From Paraburkholderia sp. PGU19 (lineage in GTDB: Bacteria; Pseudomonadota; Gammaproteobacteria; Burkholderiales; Burkholderiaceae), in assembly GCF_013426915.1 (NCBI RefSeq), contig NZ_AP023179.1:1612001-1676000 (forward strand): a stretch of 64,000 nucleotides of DNA. The letters run 5' to 3'. The notes under the pieces were generated by a model. It was not told the DNA's origin. It saw only the letters and a program-made list of their open reading frames with translations, and searched no databases. Both the position numbers and the translations under genes were made by a program. Positions 1 through 9,475 of the stretch are shown here, piece by piece. Every line of letters starts with the position of its first letter. The stretch's first letter is position 1.

Positions 1-791
1 CCGAGCAGGTGATGGCGATGTTCGCCGACAACCTCGGCGTGAAGGTGATCCACGTCGATGCGAGCGAGGCTTTCATGTCGAAGCTCAAGGGCGTGACCGA
101 TCCGGAAGCGAAACGCAAGATCATCGGCGCCGAGTTCGTCGAGGTGTTCCAGGCGGAAGCCGGCAAGCTGACCGATGCGAAGTGGCTTGCGCAAGGCACG
201 ATCTATCCGGACGTGATCGAATCAGCGGGCAAGGGCAAGAAGGCTGCGCATACGATCAAGAGCCACCACAACGTCGGTGGCCTGCCGGAGACGCTCAATC
301 TCAAGCTGCTCGAGCCGCTGCGTGAACTGTTCAAGGACGAAGTGCGCGAACTGGGCGTGAAGCTCGGTCTGCCGCCTTCGATGGTGTATCGCCATCCGTT
401 CCCGGGCCCGGGCCTTGGCGTGCGGATTCTCGGCGAGGTGAAGCGCGATTACGCGGACCTGCTGCGTCGCGCGGATGCGATCTTCATCGAAACGCTGCGC
501 ACTTTCATCGACAAGGAAACAGGCAAGTCATGGTACGACTTGACTAGCCAGGCGTTTGCGGTGTTCCTGCCTGTGAAGAGCGTGGGTGTGATGGGCGATG
601 GGCGTACGTATGAGTATGTCGTTGCGCTGCGCGCAGTGCAGACGCTCGACTTCATGACGGCGCATTGGGCGCATCTGCCGCATGATCTGCTCGGCCATGT
701 GTCGAACCGGATCATCAACGAAGTGCGTGGTATCAATCGTGTCGTGTATGACATCTCGGGCAAGCCGCCTGCGACGATTGAGTGGGAGTAA
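1..791 (+). CDS. guaA: GMP synthase (glutamine-hydrolysing), C-terminal part
   Basis: GuaA makes GMP from XMP using ATP and glutamine in the cytosol. The window opens inside the gene, so the N-terminal glutamine amidotransferase domain and the P-loop are missing. What is visible is the end of the ATP pyrophosphatase domain and the C-terminal dimerisation domain, with the family hallmarks [23 protein letters not shown] and the terminal KPPATIEWE. The stop is TAA. The final codons GAG TGG GAG T form the core that is repeated at 24187 and 58328. In the third copy this core is followed by GA, so the uninterrupted gene probably ended in TGA. The island therefore rebuilds the GuaA C-terminus unchanged and supplies a new stop codon. 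Identity is certain; the original stop is inferred. Confidence 0.97.
   Translation, partial: EQVMAMFADNLGVKVIHVDASEAFMSKLKGVTDPEAKRKIIGAEFVEVFQAEAGKLTDAKWLAQGTIYPDVIESAGKGKKAAHTIKSHHNVGGLPETLNLKLLEPLRELFKDEVRELGVKLGLPPSMVYRHPFPGPGLGVRILGEVKRDYADLLRRADAIFIETLRTFIDKETGKSWYDLTSQAFAVFLPVKSVGVMGDGRTYEYVVALRAVQTLDFMTAHWAHLPHDLLGHVSNRIINEVRGINRVVYDISGKPPATIEWE
780..789 (+). other. Left attachment core (attL-like) within the guaA 3' end
   Basis: GAGTGGGAGT spans the last three codons of guaA and the first base of its stop. Identical decamers occur at 24187-24196 and 58328-58337, each at an island boundary. The bases just after it (AAATATTTAAATAA) are island sequence, similar to those after the second copy but unlike those after the third. 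This is the pattern expected for site-specific recombination at a gene 3' end. Confidence 0.85.
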
Positions 792-947
792 ATATTTAAA
801 TAAGTGACTTCGAAATCAAGGACATACGTTTCGTATCGAGTGGTCGCTCAACATCTAAATTGGCGGGAGTGGGGCGCTAACCAGTTGAAAAGTATGGGGA
901 TTTCTGTCACGTCAAACGATGCCGTTCTGGTTGCAGTGGGTCCAGTT

Positions 948-1035
948 TGACGGTATTTCTGACGGTATACGCGGGCAGCCTCTGGAGGAGCCTGCCTGAT
1001 ACCGTCAGGGGCGTTGACGGTATACGTGACGGTAT
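948..1035 (+). promoter_or_regulatory. Array of five TGACGGTAT sites in left end 1
   Basis: Forward copies start at 948, 960, 1015 and 1027, and one inverted copy (ATACCGTCA) lies at 999-1007. The two forward pairs are each spaced exactly 12 bp. The same arrangement recurs at 24355-24442, and a 12-bp spaced pair is found in each right end (24104/24116 and 58245/58257). The layout resembles accessory arm sites for a recombinase or a recombination directionality factor. The binding protein is unknown. Confidence 0.75.
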
Positions 1036-1354
1036 CTGAATCCGGGTGACGGGGGCCTGATTGCTGTGACGCCGATGTGTCAGTAGTTGGATTTCACGGG
1101 TGTTTCGGCTCCTGATCACGCTCCCGATTGTCGTCGGATAAAAAATCAGGATGACATAGTTTATTGGGGGTTGACCCGCTCCCCGATCTTCGCAACCTGG
1201 ACTCCATGTCAGATCGGGCCTATGTCAGTAGACATCGGGCAGAGAGGGGCCACGAGGCGTTATTCGCGCATACCATCGGTTTGACTTTCAGACGTCGAGT
1301 CAGCATCTGCAAACGGTCACTGGACAGCAAAAGACGAACGTTACTTGATCGGCC

Positions 1355-1607
1355 ATTGCTAATGGAATGTAGACCACCGTGAGGCAGTTGATAGGCGCTT
1401 TGCAGCCGCTCGCGCCGTCGTAGCCTTCAATGTCACGGCCGATGCCAGTGAATGAGTACTTGCGACCCTATTGGGACATTGGACACATCGACTCGAACGA
1501 CCGCGTCGCACGTCAGTGCTGCCATTCGCTTGAGCCCCGGCACCGCTCCGCAGCTCCTTTCTTCTTCACGGGCTCCGCGACGAACACGTTAGAACTCTTC
1601 CTGCATC
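1355..1607. other. Spacer between island left end and tetR
   Basis: I see no gene here. The short open frames lack ribosome binding sites and family resemblance. Confidence 0.5.
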
Positions 1608-2326
1608 CTAACGCGTCACGTCATCATGCAGGCAACCGTCTTCGCCTCCCAATGCATCAACTCGTTCAAAGATGGCGCCGCGTGGTGCTGGAGGATCGGC
1701 GATCCGCGCATAGGCAAGTTTGCGAGCTTCCTTTGCTCCGATGCCAAAGGCGCGCATGAGCGCACACATGGATTGCTCGGCGTAGTCGGCGGGGGCGTCT
1801 CCCGATAAAAGCGTTTCGATACCGTACATGATCGAGCCAAGGGCAATATCGCGCGCAACGACCACATCCACCACGTCGAATCGCCCTGCCTCAAGGGCCA
1901 TCTGCAGATCGCGAGTGAGGTACTCGTCGAGCAGGCGGCCTCGCGAACCGCGCTTCGTTCCCACCCGCGTGATGAACGCACCCCACAGCGGATACCGTGC
2001 CGCCATGGCCATATAAAGACGCGACCCCACCACCACCCGCTGGGCCGGATCATCGATCGCGCGCACGAGTGGATCGATAACCGCGAGAACTTCATCGCTG
2101 CTCTCGCCCGCCACCGCCGACAGCAGTTCCGCAGTCGTGCGAAAGTAGTTGTAGAACGTCCGCGGGCTACTCCCGCAGCCGCGATGAAATCGTCGATCGT
2201 CGGGGCGTCCGCTCCCTTCTCCGCAAAAACGCCCAGCGCACTCTCAATCAGACGAATGCGGGTCTTCTCGCGTCGCAACGCACCAACGCGGGTTCGATGA
2301 TTTTCAATCGATTCTGTCGCTTCCAT
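1608..2326 (-). pseudogene. TetR-family regulator, single-base frameshift
   Basis: The N-terminal part shows a TetR helix-turn-helix (RREKTRIRLIESALGVFAEK, then TIDDFIAAAGVARG). The C-terminal ligand domain, starting near SSDEVLAVIDPLVRA, lies in another frame. The switch falls near 2160, where the expected TFYNYF after GVARG reads RSTTTF. Restoring one base (GGACG to GGAACG on the coding strand) gives the canonical TetR motif and joins both halves. The gene is divergent from the FAH-VOC-hydroxylase operon and probably repressed it through the operators at 2394-2452. The frameshift may be real, leaving the operon constitutive, or it may be a sequencing error. Confidence 0.8.
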
Positions 2327-2393
2327 TGGCTATCCCGTTGATCTGGTTTGATTTTAGCAGCGCATAGGCTCTGCGGGTTTGTCCTGGATAAAT

Positions 2394-2452
2394 TCGTATT
2401 GACGAAAATGTCACTTTGAATAGAATTGGAACTGACAAATTCGTCAATACGA
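2394..2452 (+). promoter_or_regulatory. Promoter with twin TetR-type operators
   Basis: A -35-like TTGACG at 2399-2404 and a -10-like TAGAAT at 2421-2426 are separated by 16 bp. They are embedded between TGACGAAAATGTCA (2400-2413) and TGACAAATTCGTCA (2433-2446), both TGAC-N6-GTCA dyads. The outer 13-mers TCGTATTGACGAA (2394-2406) and TTCGTCAATACGA (2440-2452) are perfect inverted copies. A repressor bound here would cover the promoter of the downstream operon. Assignment to the neighbouring TetR is by position. Confidence 0.65.
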
Positions 2453-2502
2453 GATTCGGCATGCCCTGAGGCATTCCGTCTCTGGGTCTACAGGAGGCAG
2501 AT

Positions 2503-3351
2503 ATGCGGTTCGTTAGTTTCGAAAAGGATGGCAAGGCAACCCTCGGCGTTCGTGAAGGAGATCACGTACGTGTCGTCGGCGACGAGACGCTTGAGTCGCT
2601 CCTCGCGCGCGGCGTCCGTCTGGACGAGTACGCGAAGACAAACGCCACAGAGGAAAAGGTACCTGCCGCCAGCCTGAAGTATCTTCCGCCGCTGCAAAAG
2701 CCGCCGAAGATCGTTTGCGTGGGTTTGAACTACGCCGACCACACGAAAGAGAGCAAGTACGAGCAGCCCGACTACCCGACCCTGTTCCTGCGCGTTAATA
2801 CCAGTCTGGTTGCTCATGAGCAGCCGATGATCCGGCCCGGCGTTACCGACTCAGAAGGACTCGATTACGAAGGCGAGGTCGCGGTCGTGCTGGGCAAGGG
2901 TGGTCGCCACATTTCGAAGGAAAACGCGCTCTCACACGTCGCTGGCTATGCGCTCTTCAACGACGGCTCGGTGCGCGAGTATCAGTTCAAGACGCCGCAA
3001 TGGACCGTAGGAAAGAATTTCGATGGCACAGGCGCATTCGGTCCCGACCTCGTGACCGCCGACGAATTGCCCGCAGGCGCCAAAGGCCTGCTGCTGGAAA
3101 CGCGCGTGAACGGCGAACTGGTTCAGTCGGCGAGCACCGATGACATGGTGTTCGACGTCGCAACGCTCATCAGCGTGATCAGCGAAGCCATCACGCTCGA
3201 ACCAGGCGACGTGATCGTCTCAGGTACGCCGTCGGGTATCGGCTGGGCGCGCACGCCGCGGCTTTTGATGAAAGCGGGAGACCTTTGCGAAGTGACGGTC
3301 GAGAAGATTGGCACCCTGCGCAATGTGATCGCTGACGAAGCAACCCGCTAA
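2503..3351 (+). CDS. Fumarylacetoacetate hydrolase family protein
   Basis: A 282-aa cytosolic C-C or C=C bond hydrolase or hydratase of the FAH superfamily. The N-terminal lead-in (1-65) is followed by the catalytic fold starting PPKIVCVGLNYADH. Likely metal ligands are Glu123 and Glu125 in LDYEGEV and Asp154 in LFNDGS. The C-terminal block PGDVIVSGTPSGIGWAR is classic for the family. AGGAGG sits just before the ATG. It is the first gene of an operon with a ring-cleaving dioxygenase and an aromatic hydroxylase, so it most likely hydrolyses or isomerises the ring-fission product. The exact substrate cannot be read from sequence. Confidence 0.9.
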   Translation: MRFVSFEKDGKATLGVREGDHVRVVGDETLESLLARGVRLDEYAKTNATEEKVPAASLKYLPPLQKPPKIVCVGLNYADHTKESKYEQPDYPTLFLRVNTSLVAHEQPMIRPGVTDSEGLDYEGEVAVVLGKGGRHISKENALSHVAGYALFNDGSVREYQFKTPQWTVGKNFDGTGAFGPDLVTADELPAGAKGLLLETRVNGELVQSASTDDMVFDVATLISVISEAITLEPGDVIVSGTPSGIGWARTPRLLMKAGDLCEVTVEKIGTLRNVIADEATR

Positions 3352-3404
3352 TTTCCCATCGGCGAAGCCGGCCGACGAGCCGGCGCTTATCGAAATGGAG
3401 ACAC

Positions 3405-4361
3405 ATGGTCATGACCGATCCGGCAGCAGCATCTGCGCGTGCGAGTGTTCATTCGATCGATCACTTTGCACTCAACGTATCCTCGCTAGTCGAGGCCAAG
3501 CGCTTCTTCAGCGCGTTTGGCCTCGACGTGGCAGCAACAGTCGCAGAACTTCAGTTGCGCGCGGCGGATGGTCATCGCTGGGCGCGCATTTTTCCCGCTT
3601 CGAGAAAGTCGCTGGCGTATCTGAGTTTCAACTGCTTCGAACAGGACTTCGCGGCGATCCGCGATCAGGTCAAGGCGGCGGGCGCGGACCTCGTCGCGCC
3701 TCACGATCGAGGCGAAGCGTCTGGGTTCTGGTTTCGGGATCCGGACGGCAACCTGATTCAGGTAAAGACCGGTCCGAAGACGACGCCAGTCAGTAAGGCA
3801 CCATGCATCGTCGCGTCGAGTCACGCGGACGAGCGCGGCACACACACGCGCTCAGCAGCGAAGACGGTTCGTCCACGACGTCTCTCTCATGTGCTGCTGT
3901 TCTCGCCCGACGTCCTTCGTGCGCTGGATTTCTATGGCAAGGCGCTCGGTCTGCGTTTGTCGGACAAGTCGCTCGACATCATTGCATTCACGCATGCACC
4001 GCACGGCAGCGATCATCATCTGGTTGCGTTCGCCAGGAGCAGCGCGCGTGGCTGGCACCACGCAGCCTGGGACGTCGATAACGTGAACCTCGTTGGTCAA
4101 GGTGCATCGCAGATGGCCGCGGCAGGTTTCACAAAGGGCTGGGGTACCGGCAGGCACGTACTGGGCTCGAACTACTTCCACTACGTCCAGGATCCGTGGG
4201 GCTCGTTCTGCGAGTACTCCGCCGACATTGATTTCGTGTCTGCGGGCCAGACGTGGCCCGCTGGCGAATTCGCTCCCGAAGACTCGCTCTATCTGTGGGG
4301 CCCGCCCGTCCCCGACGACTTCATCCACAACACCGAAGCCGGCGTCGTTCTCGAAGACTGA
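3405..4361 (+). CDS. VOC-superfamily extradiol dioxygenase-like protein
   Basis: The 318-aa protein has two glyoxalase/extradiol domains: residues 14-122 and 158-275. Candidate Fe(II) ligands in the second domain are His162 (RLSHVLLF), His218 or His219 (GWHHAAWDV) and Glu270 (GSFCEYSADID). This matches the 2-His-1-Glu extradiol site and the two-module architecture of catechol 2,3-dioxygenases. It probably opens the ring of the diol made by the flavin hydroxylase at 4451. A GGAG lies a few bases before the start; a second ATG two codons later is also possible. Confidence 0.85.
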   Translation: MVMTDPAAASARASVHSIDHFALNVSSLVEAKRFFSAFGLDVAATVAELQLRAADGHRWARIFPASRKSLAYLSFNCFEQDFAAIRDQVKAAGADLVAPHDRGEASGFWFRDPDGNLIQVKTGPKTTPVSKAPCIVASSHADERGTHTRSAAKTVRPRRLSHVLLFSPDVLRALDFYGKALGLRLSDKSLDIIAFTHAPHGSDHHLVAFARSSARGWHHAAWDVDNVNLVGQGASQMAAAGFTKGWGTGRHVLGSNYFHYVQDPWGSFCEYSADIDFVSAGQTWPAGEFAPEDSLYLWGPPVPDDFIHNTEAGVVLED

Positions 4362-4450
4362 TCGCTTCAAACCCCTTTGATTGATTCCATGGCTGCCGGC
4401 TCATCCGGCGCCAGGGCACAACTCGCTCTTTTCTAAGCAGGTGAACTGAA

Positions 4451-6067
4451 ATGACAGATCAAAACATCCTCGACGTCGCAATTGTCGGTTACGGACCGGT
4501 CGGACAATCTCTCTCGATCCTTCTTGGAGAACGTGGTTATAACGTTGCGGTATTCGACCGCTGGCCATCGCTGTATCCGCTTCCGCGTGCCGTATTTCAC
4601 GACCACGAGATCCGTCGCGTGTTTCATGCGATGGACATTGGCGAGGACGTCGAGCGCATCTCGCAGCCGTCCGCCAAATATCAGTGGTTCAACGCGGACT
4701 GGAAGACGCTTGTCGAGATCGACTGGTCGGCGGAATCAATCAGCGACGGTCCGGTGGGCTACCTCTTCAATCAGCCGTCGCTTGAAGCACTGCTCGACAA
4801 GAAGGCTAAATCGCTGCCGAATGTGTCTGTGCAACAGGGCTGGGAGGCGACCCAATTGCAGCAGTTGCCCGACTGCTGCGAATTGACGCTGCGTCGCGGC
4901 GCAATGAACGGCGCAAACTGGGATCCGACCGGCGAAACTCAGACCGTACGCGCACGCTACGTCGTTGGCGCGGATGGCGCGAACAGCTTCGTGCGCAAGT
5001 CGCAGAACATCGAGTTCGACGATCTCGGCTTTCAGGAAGACTGGCTCGTCATCGATCTGAAGCCGAACGATGGTGTGACGCTCGACGTGCCCGATATCGG
5101 TCAATGGTGCAATCCGGCGCGGCCGACGACGATGGTGCCGGGCGGCCCCGGCTATCGTCGCTGGGAATTCATGCGCCTGCCGCACGAAACGATCGAGGAT
5201 CTGCAGAAACCCGAGAAGGTGTGGGAACTGCTGTCGCCCTGGGTCACACCGCAAAACGCGACGCTCGTGCGCTATGCCGTCTACAAGTTCCGCTCGCTGA
5301 TCGCGAGGAATTGGCATACCGGCCACGTGGTACTCGCGGGAGACGCCGCCCATCAAATGCCGCCGTTCATGGGCCAGGGCATGTGCTCCGGCATCCGCGA
5401 TGCCTGGAACCTCGCCTGGCGTTTCGATCTGATCCTCAAGGGAATTTCATCGGACCGTGTGCTCGAAGGGTACACGCCGGAGCGTCGTCCGCAGGTGCGC
5501 GCGGTGATCGATGCCTCTATCGCGATGGGGCAGGTCGTTTGCATCTCCGACAAGGACGAGGCCGCTGGCCGCGACGAAGCGTATCTCTCGGGTCAGGTGC
5601 CGCCACTTCCGCCATTCCCAGGTTTAACCGATGGCCTGATCTGCAAGGACCCTGAGTTCGCGTGCGAGAGCGTGGCCGGACTGCTGAGCGTACATGGCCA
5701 GGTGAACAACCTTGGCGAAGCATCGCGCTACGACGACGCCGTGCCCAACGGCTTTCACGTCATCGCGCTCGATGCGCACCCGAACCCATATCTCGACGCG
5801 AAAGGCAAGGCGGCGCTTGCTGCCATCGGTGGGCGTTCGATCGGCATCACGACCGACTCGGATAAAGCCGTCAAGGATCGGGTGCTGTACGACGTCAGCG
5901 GCAAGTACAAGCAGTTCTTCGATGAGCACGGCGTTAAAGCCATCGTCGTGCGGCCCGACTACTACGTCTTCGGCGGAGTGAAGACGCTTGAACAACTGCC
6001 GACGTTGTTGAGCGATCTCGTGTCGCGGCTGTCGATCGACGAACACGCGGAAGCGGCCGTTTCCTGA
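4451..6067 (+). CDS. FAD-dependent aromatic hydroxylase, MhpA-like
   Basis: A 538-aa class A flavoprotein monooxygenase, which inserts one oxygen ortho to a phenolic hydroxyl using NAD(P)H and O2. Visible motifs are the FAD dinucleotide fold (VAIVGYGPVGQSLSILLGERG, about residues 9-29), the DG motif GADGANSFVRK, and the GD motif AGDAAHQMPPFMGQGM. A C-terminal thioredoxin-like segment follows. The closest family by eye is 3-(3-hydroxyphenyl)propionate hydroxylase. AGGTGA precedes the ATG. Sitting with a dioxygenase, a hydrolase, a porin and an MFS carrier, it most likely starts degradation of a hydroxylated aromatic acid; the substrate is not defined. Confidence 0.88.
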   Translation: MTDQNILDVAIVGYGPVGQSLSILLGERGYNVAVFDRWPSLYPLPRAVFHDHEIRRVFHAMDIGEDVERISQPSAKYQWFNADWKTLVEIDWSAESISDGPVGYLFNQPSLEALLDKKAKSLPNVSVQQGWEATQLQQLPDCCELTLRRGAMNGANWDPTGETQTVRARYVVGADGANSFVRKSQNIEFDDLGFQEDWLVIDLKPNDGVTLDVPDIGQWCNPARPTTMVPGGPGYRRWEFMRLPHETIEDLQKPEKVWELLSPWVTPQNATLVRYAVYKFRSLIARNWHTGHVVLAGDAAHQMPPFMGQGMCSGIRDAWNLAWRFDLILKGISSDRVLEGYTPERRPQVRAVIDASIAMGQVVCISDKDEAAGRDEAYLSGQVPPLPPFPGLTDGLICKDPEFACESVAGLLSVHGQVNNLGEASRYDDAVPNGFHVIALDAHPNPYLDAKGKAALAAIGGRSIGITTDSDKAVKDRVLYDVSGKYKQFFDEHGVKAIVVRPDYYVFGGVKTLEQLPTLLSDLVSRLSIDEHAEAAVS

Positions 6068-6096
6068 CTTCAACAGGAATGTCACTGGAGGGGAAC

Positions 6097-7197
6097 ATGA
6101 GGAAGACACTATGCGCGCTGGTCGCATCATGCGCATTCACCTCGCACGCTCAAGCGCAAGGCAGCGTGACGCTGTTCGGTATTCTCGACGTCGGCGTGAG
6201 CTATGTGAGCAACGAAAACGGACACCACAACTTCAAAGCTGACGACTCGATCTGGACGCCCAGCATCTGGGGCATCCGTGGCGTCGAAGATCTGGGCGGA
6301 GGCTACAAGACCCTGTTCGAGCTTGCGTCGCAGTTCTCAGTGAACAGCGGCGCAGGAATCCCGGGGCCCAATGCCGATTTCAACCGACAGGCTGTCGTCG
6401 GTCTGTCAAAAGACGATGTTGGACGCATTACGTTCGGTCAGCAATACAACCTGATGGCGGATTTCCTCTTCTTTCCGCCTGCGAGACTGGATGGAGCCTT
6501 CACTTATGGCGGCCTTTACAACATGCGCCAGGGACCGTTCGCCGCGCTCGGCATCCCGCAGAATCCGACCGGCTCGTTCGACTTCGATCAGACTGGCGGG
6601 ACTTCGCGCGTGTCGAACTCGGTCAAGGTCGAATCCGCCACCTTCGCAGGTTTGAGACTCGGCGCACTGTACGGCTTCGGCAATACGCCCGGCTCATTTT
6701 CCGCGAACAACACGATCGGGTTCGGCGTGAACTATGCGATCGGCGGCTTCGGCATTGCGGCCGCGTACAACGAAACCCGCTACCCGGCGCTAAACGACGG
6801 TCACGACGGAATCCGCAATTTCGGCGGCGGGCTCGGTCAGACCATCGGCGACGTGTATCTCAACGCGCTCTACACCAACACGCGCAATACGCTGACGGGC
6901 GGCGTCGTGCAGGCGGTTCAGGTCGGCGGGCTGTACACGTTCATGCCGGACATCCGCTTCGGCGCGAACTATCAGTACATGAAGGGCAACGCGCAGCTCA
7001 GCCACAACAGGGCGCAGCAAATCACGAGCGCCGCTCAGTATCTCCTGTCCAAGCGCACGACGTTGTACGCCGAAGCCGTCTACCAATGGACCGGCGGCGA
7101 CGTAGAAGGCGGGCACAACGCCTGGATCAACGGCGCGGGCCAGTCGAGCACCACGCATCAGGTCATCGGTCGGCTCGGGCTGCAGACCGCTTTCTAA
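6097..7197 (+). CDS. Gram-negative porin (OmpC/DcaP-like of Burkholderiaceae)
   Basis: Outer-membrane beta-barrel of 366 aa. The start used is the ATG at 6097, which has GGAGGGG before it and opens a clean signal peptide (MRKTLCALVASCAF...AQA); an in-frame ATG at 6079 would only add the ribosome binding site. The mature protein starts QGSVTLFGILDVG, typical of this family, and ends with aromatic Phe (GRLGLQTAF), the outer-membrane assembly signal. As part of the aromatic operon it probably admits the substrate. Confidence 0.9.
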   Translation: MRKTLCALVASCAFTSHAQAQGSVTLFGILDVGVSYVSNENGHHNFKADDSIWTPSIWGIRGVEDLGGGYKTLFELASQFSVNSGAGIPGPNADFNRQAVVGLSKDDVGRITFGQQYNLMADFLFFPPARLDGAFTYGGLYNMRQGPFAALGIPQNPTGSFDFDQTGGTSRVSNSVKVESATFAGLRLGALYGFGNTPGSFSANNTIGFGVNYAIGGFGIAAAYNETRYPALNDGHDGIRNFGGGLGQTIGDVYLNALYTNTRNTLTGGVVQAVQVGGLYTFMPDIRFGANYQYMKGNAQLSHNRAQQITSAAQYLLSKRTTLYAEAVYQWTGGDVEGGHNAWINGAGQSSTTHQVIGRLGLQTAF

Positions 7198-7289
7198 CGC
7201 GTTTCCCTTTCTCAATGCGTGCGCGAATCCGTCGTGCACGCCGGACGGTCGCATCTGACGACGTCGTTATTTAATTGGAGATCGCAAAC

Positions 7290-8543
7290 ATGGAATACAG
7301 CACCGGTTCCAGGTGGGATACCGCCTATGAGTGGAAGGCCGTGGTCCTGCTGTCACTGGGCTTCGGACTGGTCGGCATCGATCGGTTCATGATCATGCCG
7401 CTCTTTCCCATCATGATGAAGGATCTGCATCTGGACTATCAGGACCTTGGCCACATCACCGGTGCTCTGGCCGTCGCGTGGGGTGTCTCGGCGATGTTCA
7501 TGGGAAACCTGTCCGACCGCATCGGCCACCGCAAGGTGATCATACCCGCGATCATCGTATTTTCGCTGTTAGCGGGCTTGAGCGGCCTTGCGACGGGCGT
7601 CGGCTCGCTGGTCCTGATTCGCGCGGCGATGGGCTTTGCCGAGGGCGCGTATACGCCTGCGAGCATTATCGCGACCCTTGATGCATCAAAGCCAACGCGT
7701 CACGGTCGGAACATCGGCATGCAGCAGATGGCGCTGCCACTGTTCGGCCTGGGTATCGCGCCGATCCTCGTGACGCAACTGCTCAAGGTATTACCGTGGC
7801 ACTGGATCTTCGCGGTGGTGTCGATTCCGGGTTTGCTGGTTGCTTTCCTGATGGTGAAGGTGCTGCGCAATACTCAACCAGCGGCGGCTGCATTGCACAC
7901 GGCGACGGACGACACCGCCCTCCACAAGTGGACCGGTATCTTTCGCTACCGCAACATATCATTGAACATCGTCGGCATGCTGTGCTGGCTGACGTGCCTC
8001 GTCGTACTGAGCGCGCTTTTTCCCAGCTACCTGATCGACTACCTGCACTTGAGCATGCAGCAGATGGGTTACGTGCTTTCGGCGATTGGCTTCGGCGGCA
8101 CGCTTGGCACGCTCGTGATGCCGGCGCTTTCCGATCGACTGGGAAGAAAGCCGGTCATGATCTGTTCGGTGGTCGGCGCGGCCGTCTTCCTGTTCCTTCT
8201 GATGCGGACCGGTGCGAACCCGACATTGCTGTTCACGTACCTCACGCTCACGCTTCTTTTTGTCTTCAGCATGATCACACTGACAGTGGGACCGTTGAGC
8301 GCGGAATCGGTACCGGCGAAACTGATGTCAACGGCTTCAGGTCTGGTGGTCGGCATTGGAGAAGTCTTCGGTGGTGGACTCGCACCGGCGATTGCGGGTT
8401 ACATTGCCAAGCATTTCGGGATCCAGTACATCATGCATCTTGGGCTGGCTGCGCTCGCCATCGGATTTGTCGTGACGCTCAGTCTGAAGGAAACGGCACC
8501 CGCCCGGGCGCGCTTGCAGGCGCCTGCCGTCGCCTTGGACTGA
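7290..8543 (+). CDS. MFS transporter, aromatic acid/H+ symporter-like
   Basis: Inner-membrane carrier of about 417 aa with twelve predicted membrane segments and the MFS loop motif GNLSDRIGHRKVI between TM2 and TM3, repeated as ALSDRLGRKPVMI in the second half. The ATG at 7290 is chosen because TTGGAG lies 10 bases before it; a TTG at 7275 overlaps that site. It is the last gene of the aromatic operon and probably imports the compound degraded by the upstream enzymes. The substrate is inferred from context only. Confidence 0.88.
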   Translation: MEYSTGSRWDTAYEWKAVVLLSLGFGLVGIDRFMIMPLFPIMMKDLHLDYQDLGHITGALAVAWGVSAMFMGNLSDRIGHRKVIIPAIIVFSLLAGLSGLATGVGSLVLIRAAMGFAEGAYTPASIIATLDASKPTRHGRNIGMQQMALPLFGLGIAPILVTQLLKVLPWHWIFAVVSIPGLLVAFLMVKVLRNTQPAAAALHTATDDTALHKWTGIFRYRNISLNIVGMLCWLTCLVVLSALFPSYLIDYLHLSMQQMGYVLSAIGFGGTLGTLVMPALSDRLGRKPVMICSVVGAAVFLFLLMRTGANPTLLFTYLTLTLLFVFSMITLTVGPLSAESVPAKLMSTASGLVVGIGEVFGGGLAPAIAGYIAKHFGIQYIMHLGLAALAIGFVVTLSLKETAPARARLQAPAVALD

Positions 8544-9475
8544 TGGTGCGGCGCGTTGAGTCTTGACAGCGGTCGCCAGCGTGACGCTGATCGCGCTCAA
8601 TCCGCTCGGGGCTCCGAGCAGCGGGCTGCCCCGCGGATCGATGCGCTTCGAGCGGAACAGGTGGCGGCTAGACTCCGCACCGCGGCCATTCAGCGTGCAG
8701 AGGTGGGCGTCGCTTAATGACCGGTAGTACTCGTTGACATCAGAAGCCAGTGAGCAGCCATTGAGGATCTCAACGACCGCTCTGCAGAGCGGTCTCGAAC
8801 TGGTGCAATCGGCCAGTTGCGGCCATTTAAACGCGCTGTTTGACTGACCGCTTTCGCGCGATGACCTGCCCGACGAGGAAGAGAGGACCGGCCGCATATT
8901 GATTCTGTGCATGTACAACTCAGCGTGCTGTGGCCAGGCCATGCAGGATCGCTGGGTATCGAAGCTCGGCAGGATGTGTGCGCGCGTTCAGCGTGGGCAG
9001 CGCACGAGGCAGCCGCCTGAATCTGTCCGCGGTCGAGGCGCTCACGCAGGCGCATGGTGAGCACGTATCGCAGCAAGTAGCGGGACCGAGTTTGCGGACG
9101 ACGAACTGCCATGCACAGTCACTACCGTCTGCGATAGTGGCACCGCCGGGACGTATCCGTTCTGACCGGGCGGTCCGTCAAGGTTCACGGGGACTATGCA
9201 CCCCGACTGTTGCACCGGGGCGCACCACGCAAAAGCGGGCGTCGCGACCTTCTTTTCTTTCGTGCAGCATGTCGGTTGGGGAGCAGCGGCGAGCGCCAGC
9301 CGGTTCTGACGCGGCGCACCAAAAAAGGGGAACGTGTTCGTCAAAGCGACAATTTTTGGTCCAGCCTCAAAATTGCGCGGAATATTTTCCTTGACGATCT
9401 CGGATCCATATCCCAAAAATACACTGTCAGTGCTTGATTTACCGGGCAAGGCGTCCGCGCCTCAAGGAGCTCCGG
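8544..9475. other. 932-bp intergenic region upstream of napE
   Basis: No gene is supported. Frames such as 8930-9394 have composition and starts typical of chance ORFs. The region must contain the nap-ccm promoter, but I cannot place convincing -35/-10 boxes or an FNR site (TTGAT-N4-ATCAA). A TTGACG at 9391-9396 lacks a good -10 at normal spacing. Confidence 0.45.

Larger units (their letters stand above)
780..1354 (+). repeat. Island left end, copy 1
   Basis: This stretch of about 575 bp aligns along its whole length with 24187-24760, with scattered substitutions and nearly no length change. It starts with the att core, then an AT-rich stretch and the imperfect palindrome ATACG-TTT-CGTAT at 824-836, which is 44 bp from the core in both copies. 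Next comes the TGACGGTAT array, and homology ends at TTGATCGGCC. Short open frames exist (for example 1164-1382, sharing a tail of about 60 residues with a frame in copy 2), but none is convincing as a gene. The function is probably recombination or end recognition. Confidence 0.85.

Noticed and set aside
1164..1382. Possible small protein in the island left end, sharing about 60 residues with a frame in copy 2
   Set aside because: No ribosome binding site, different upstream extensions, and several non-conservative changes; more simply explained by conserved DNA ends.
9180..9420. Possible NtrC- or FNR-type site and promoter upstream of napE
   Set aside because: GCACC and TTGACG words are present, but the dyad spacing and -10 match are poor.
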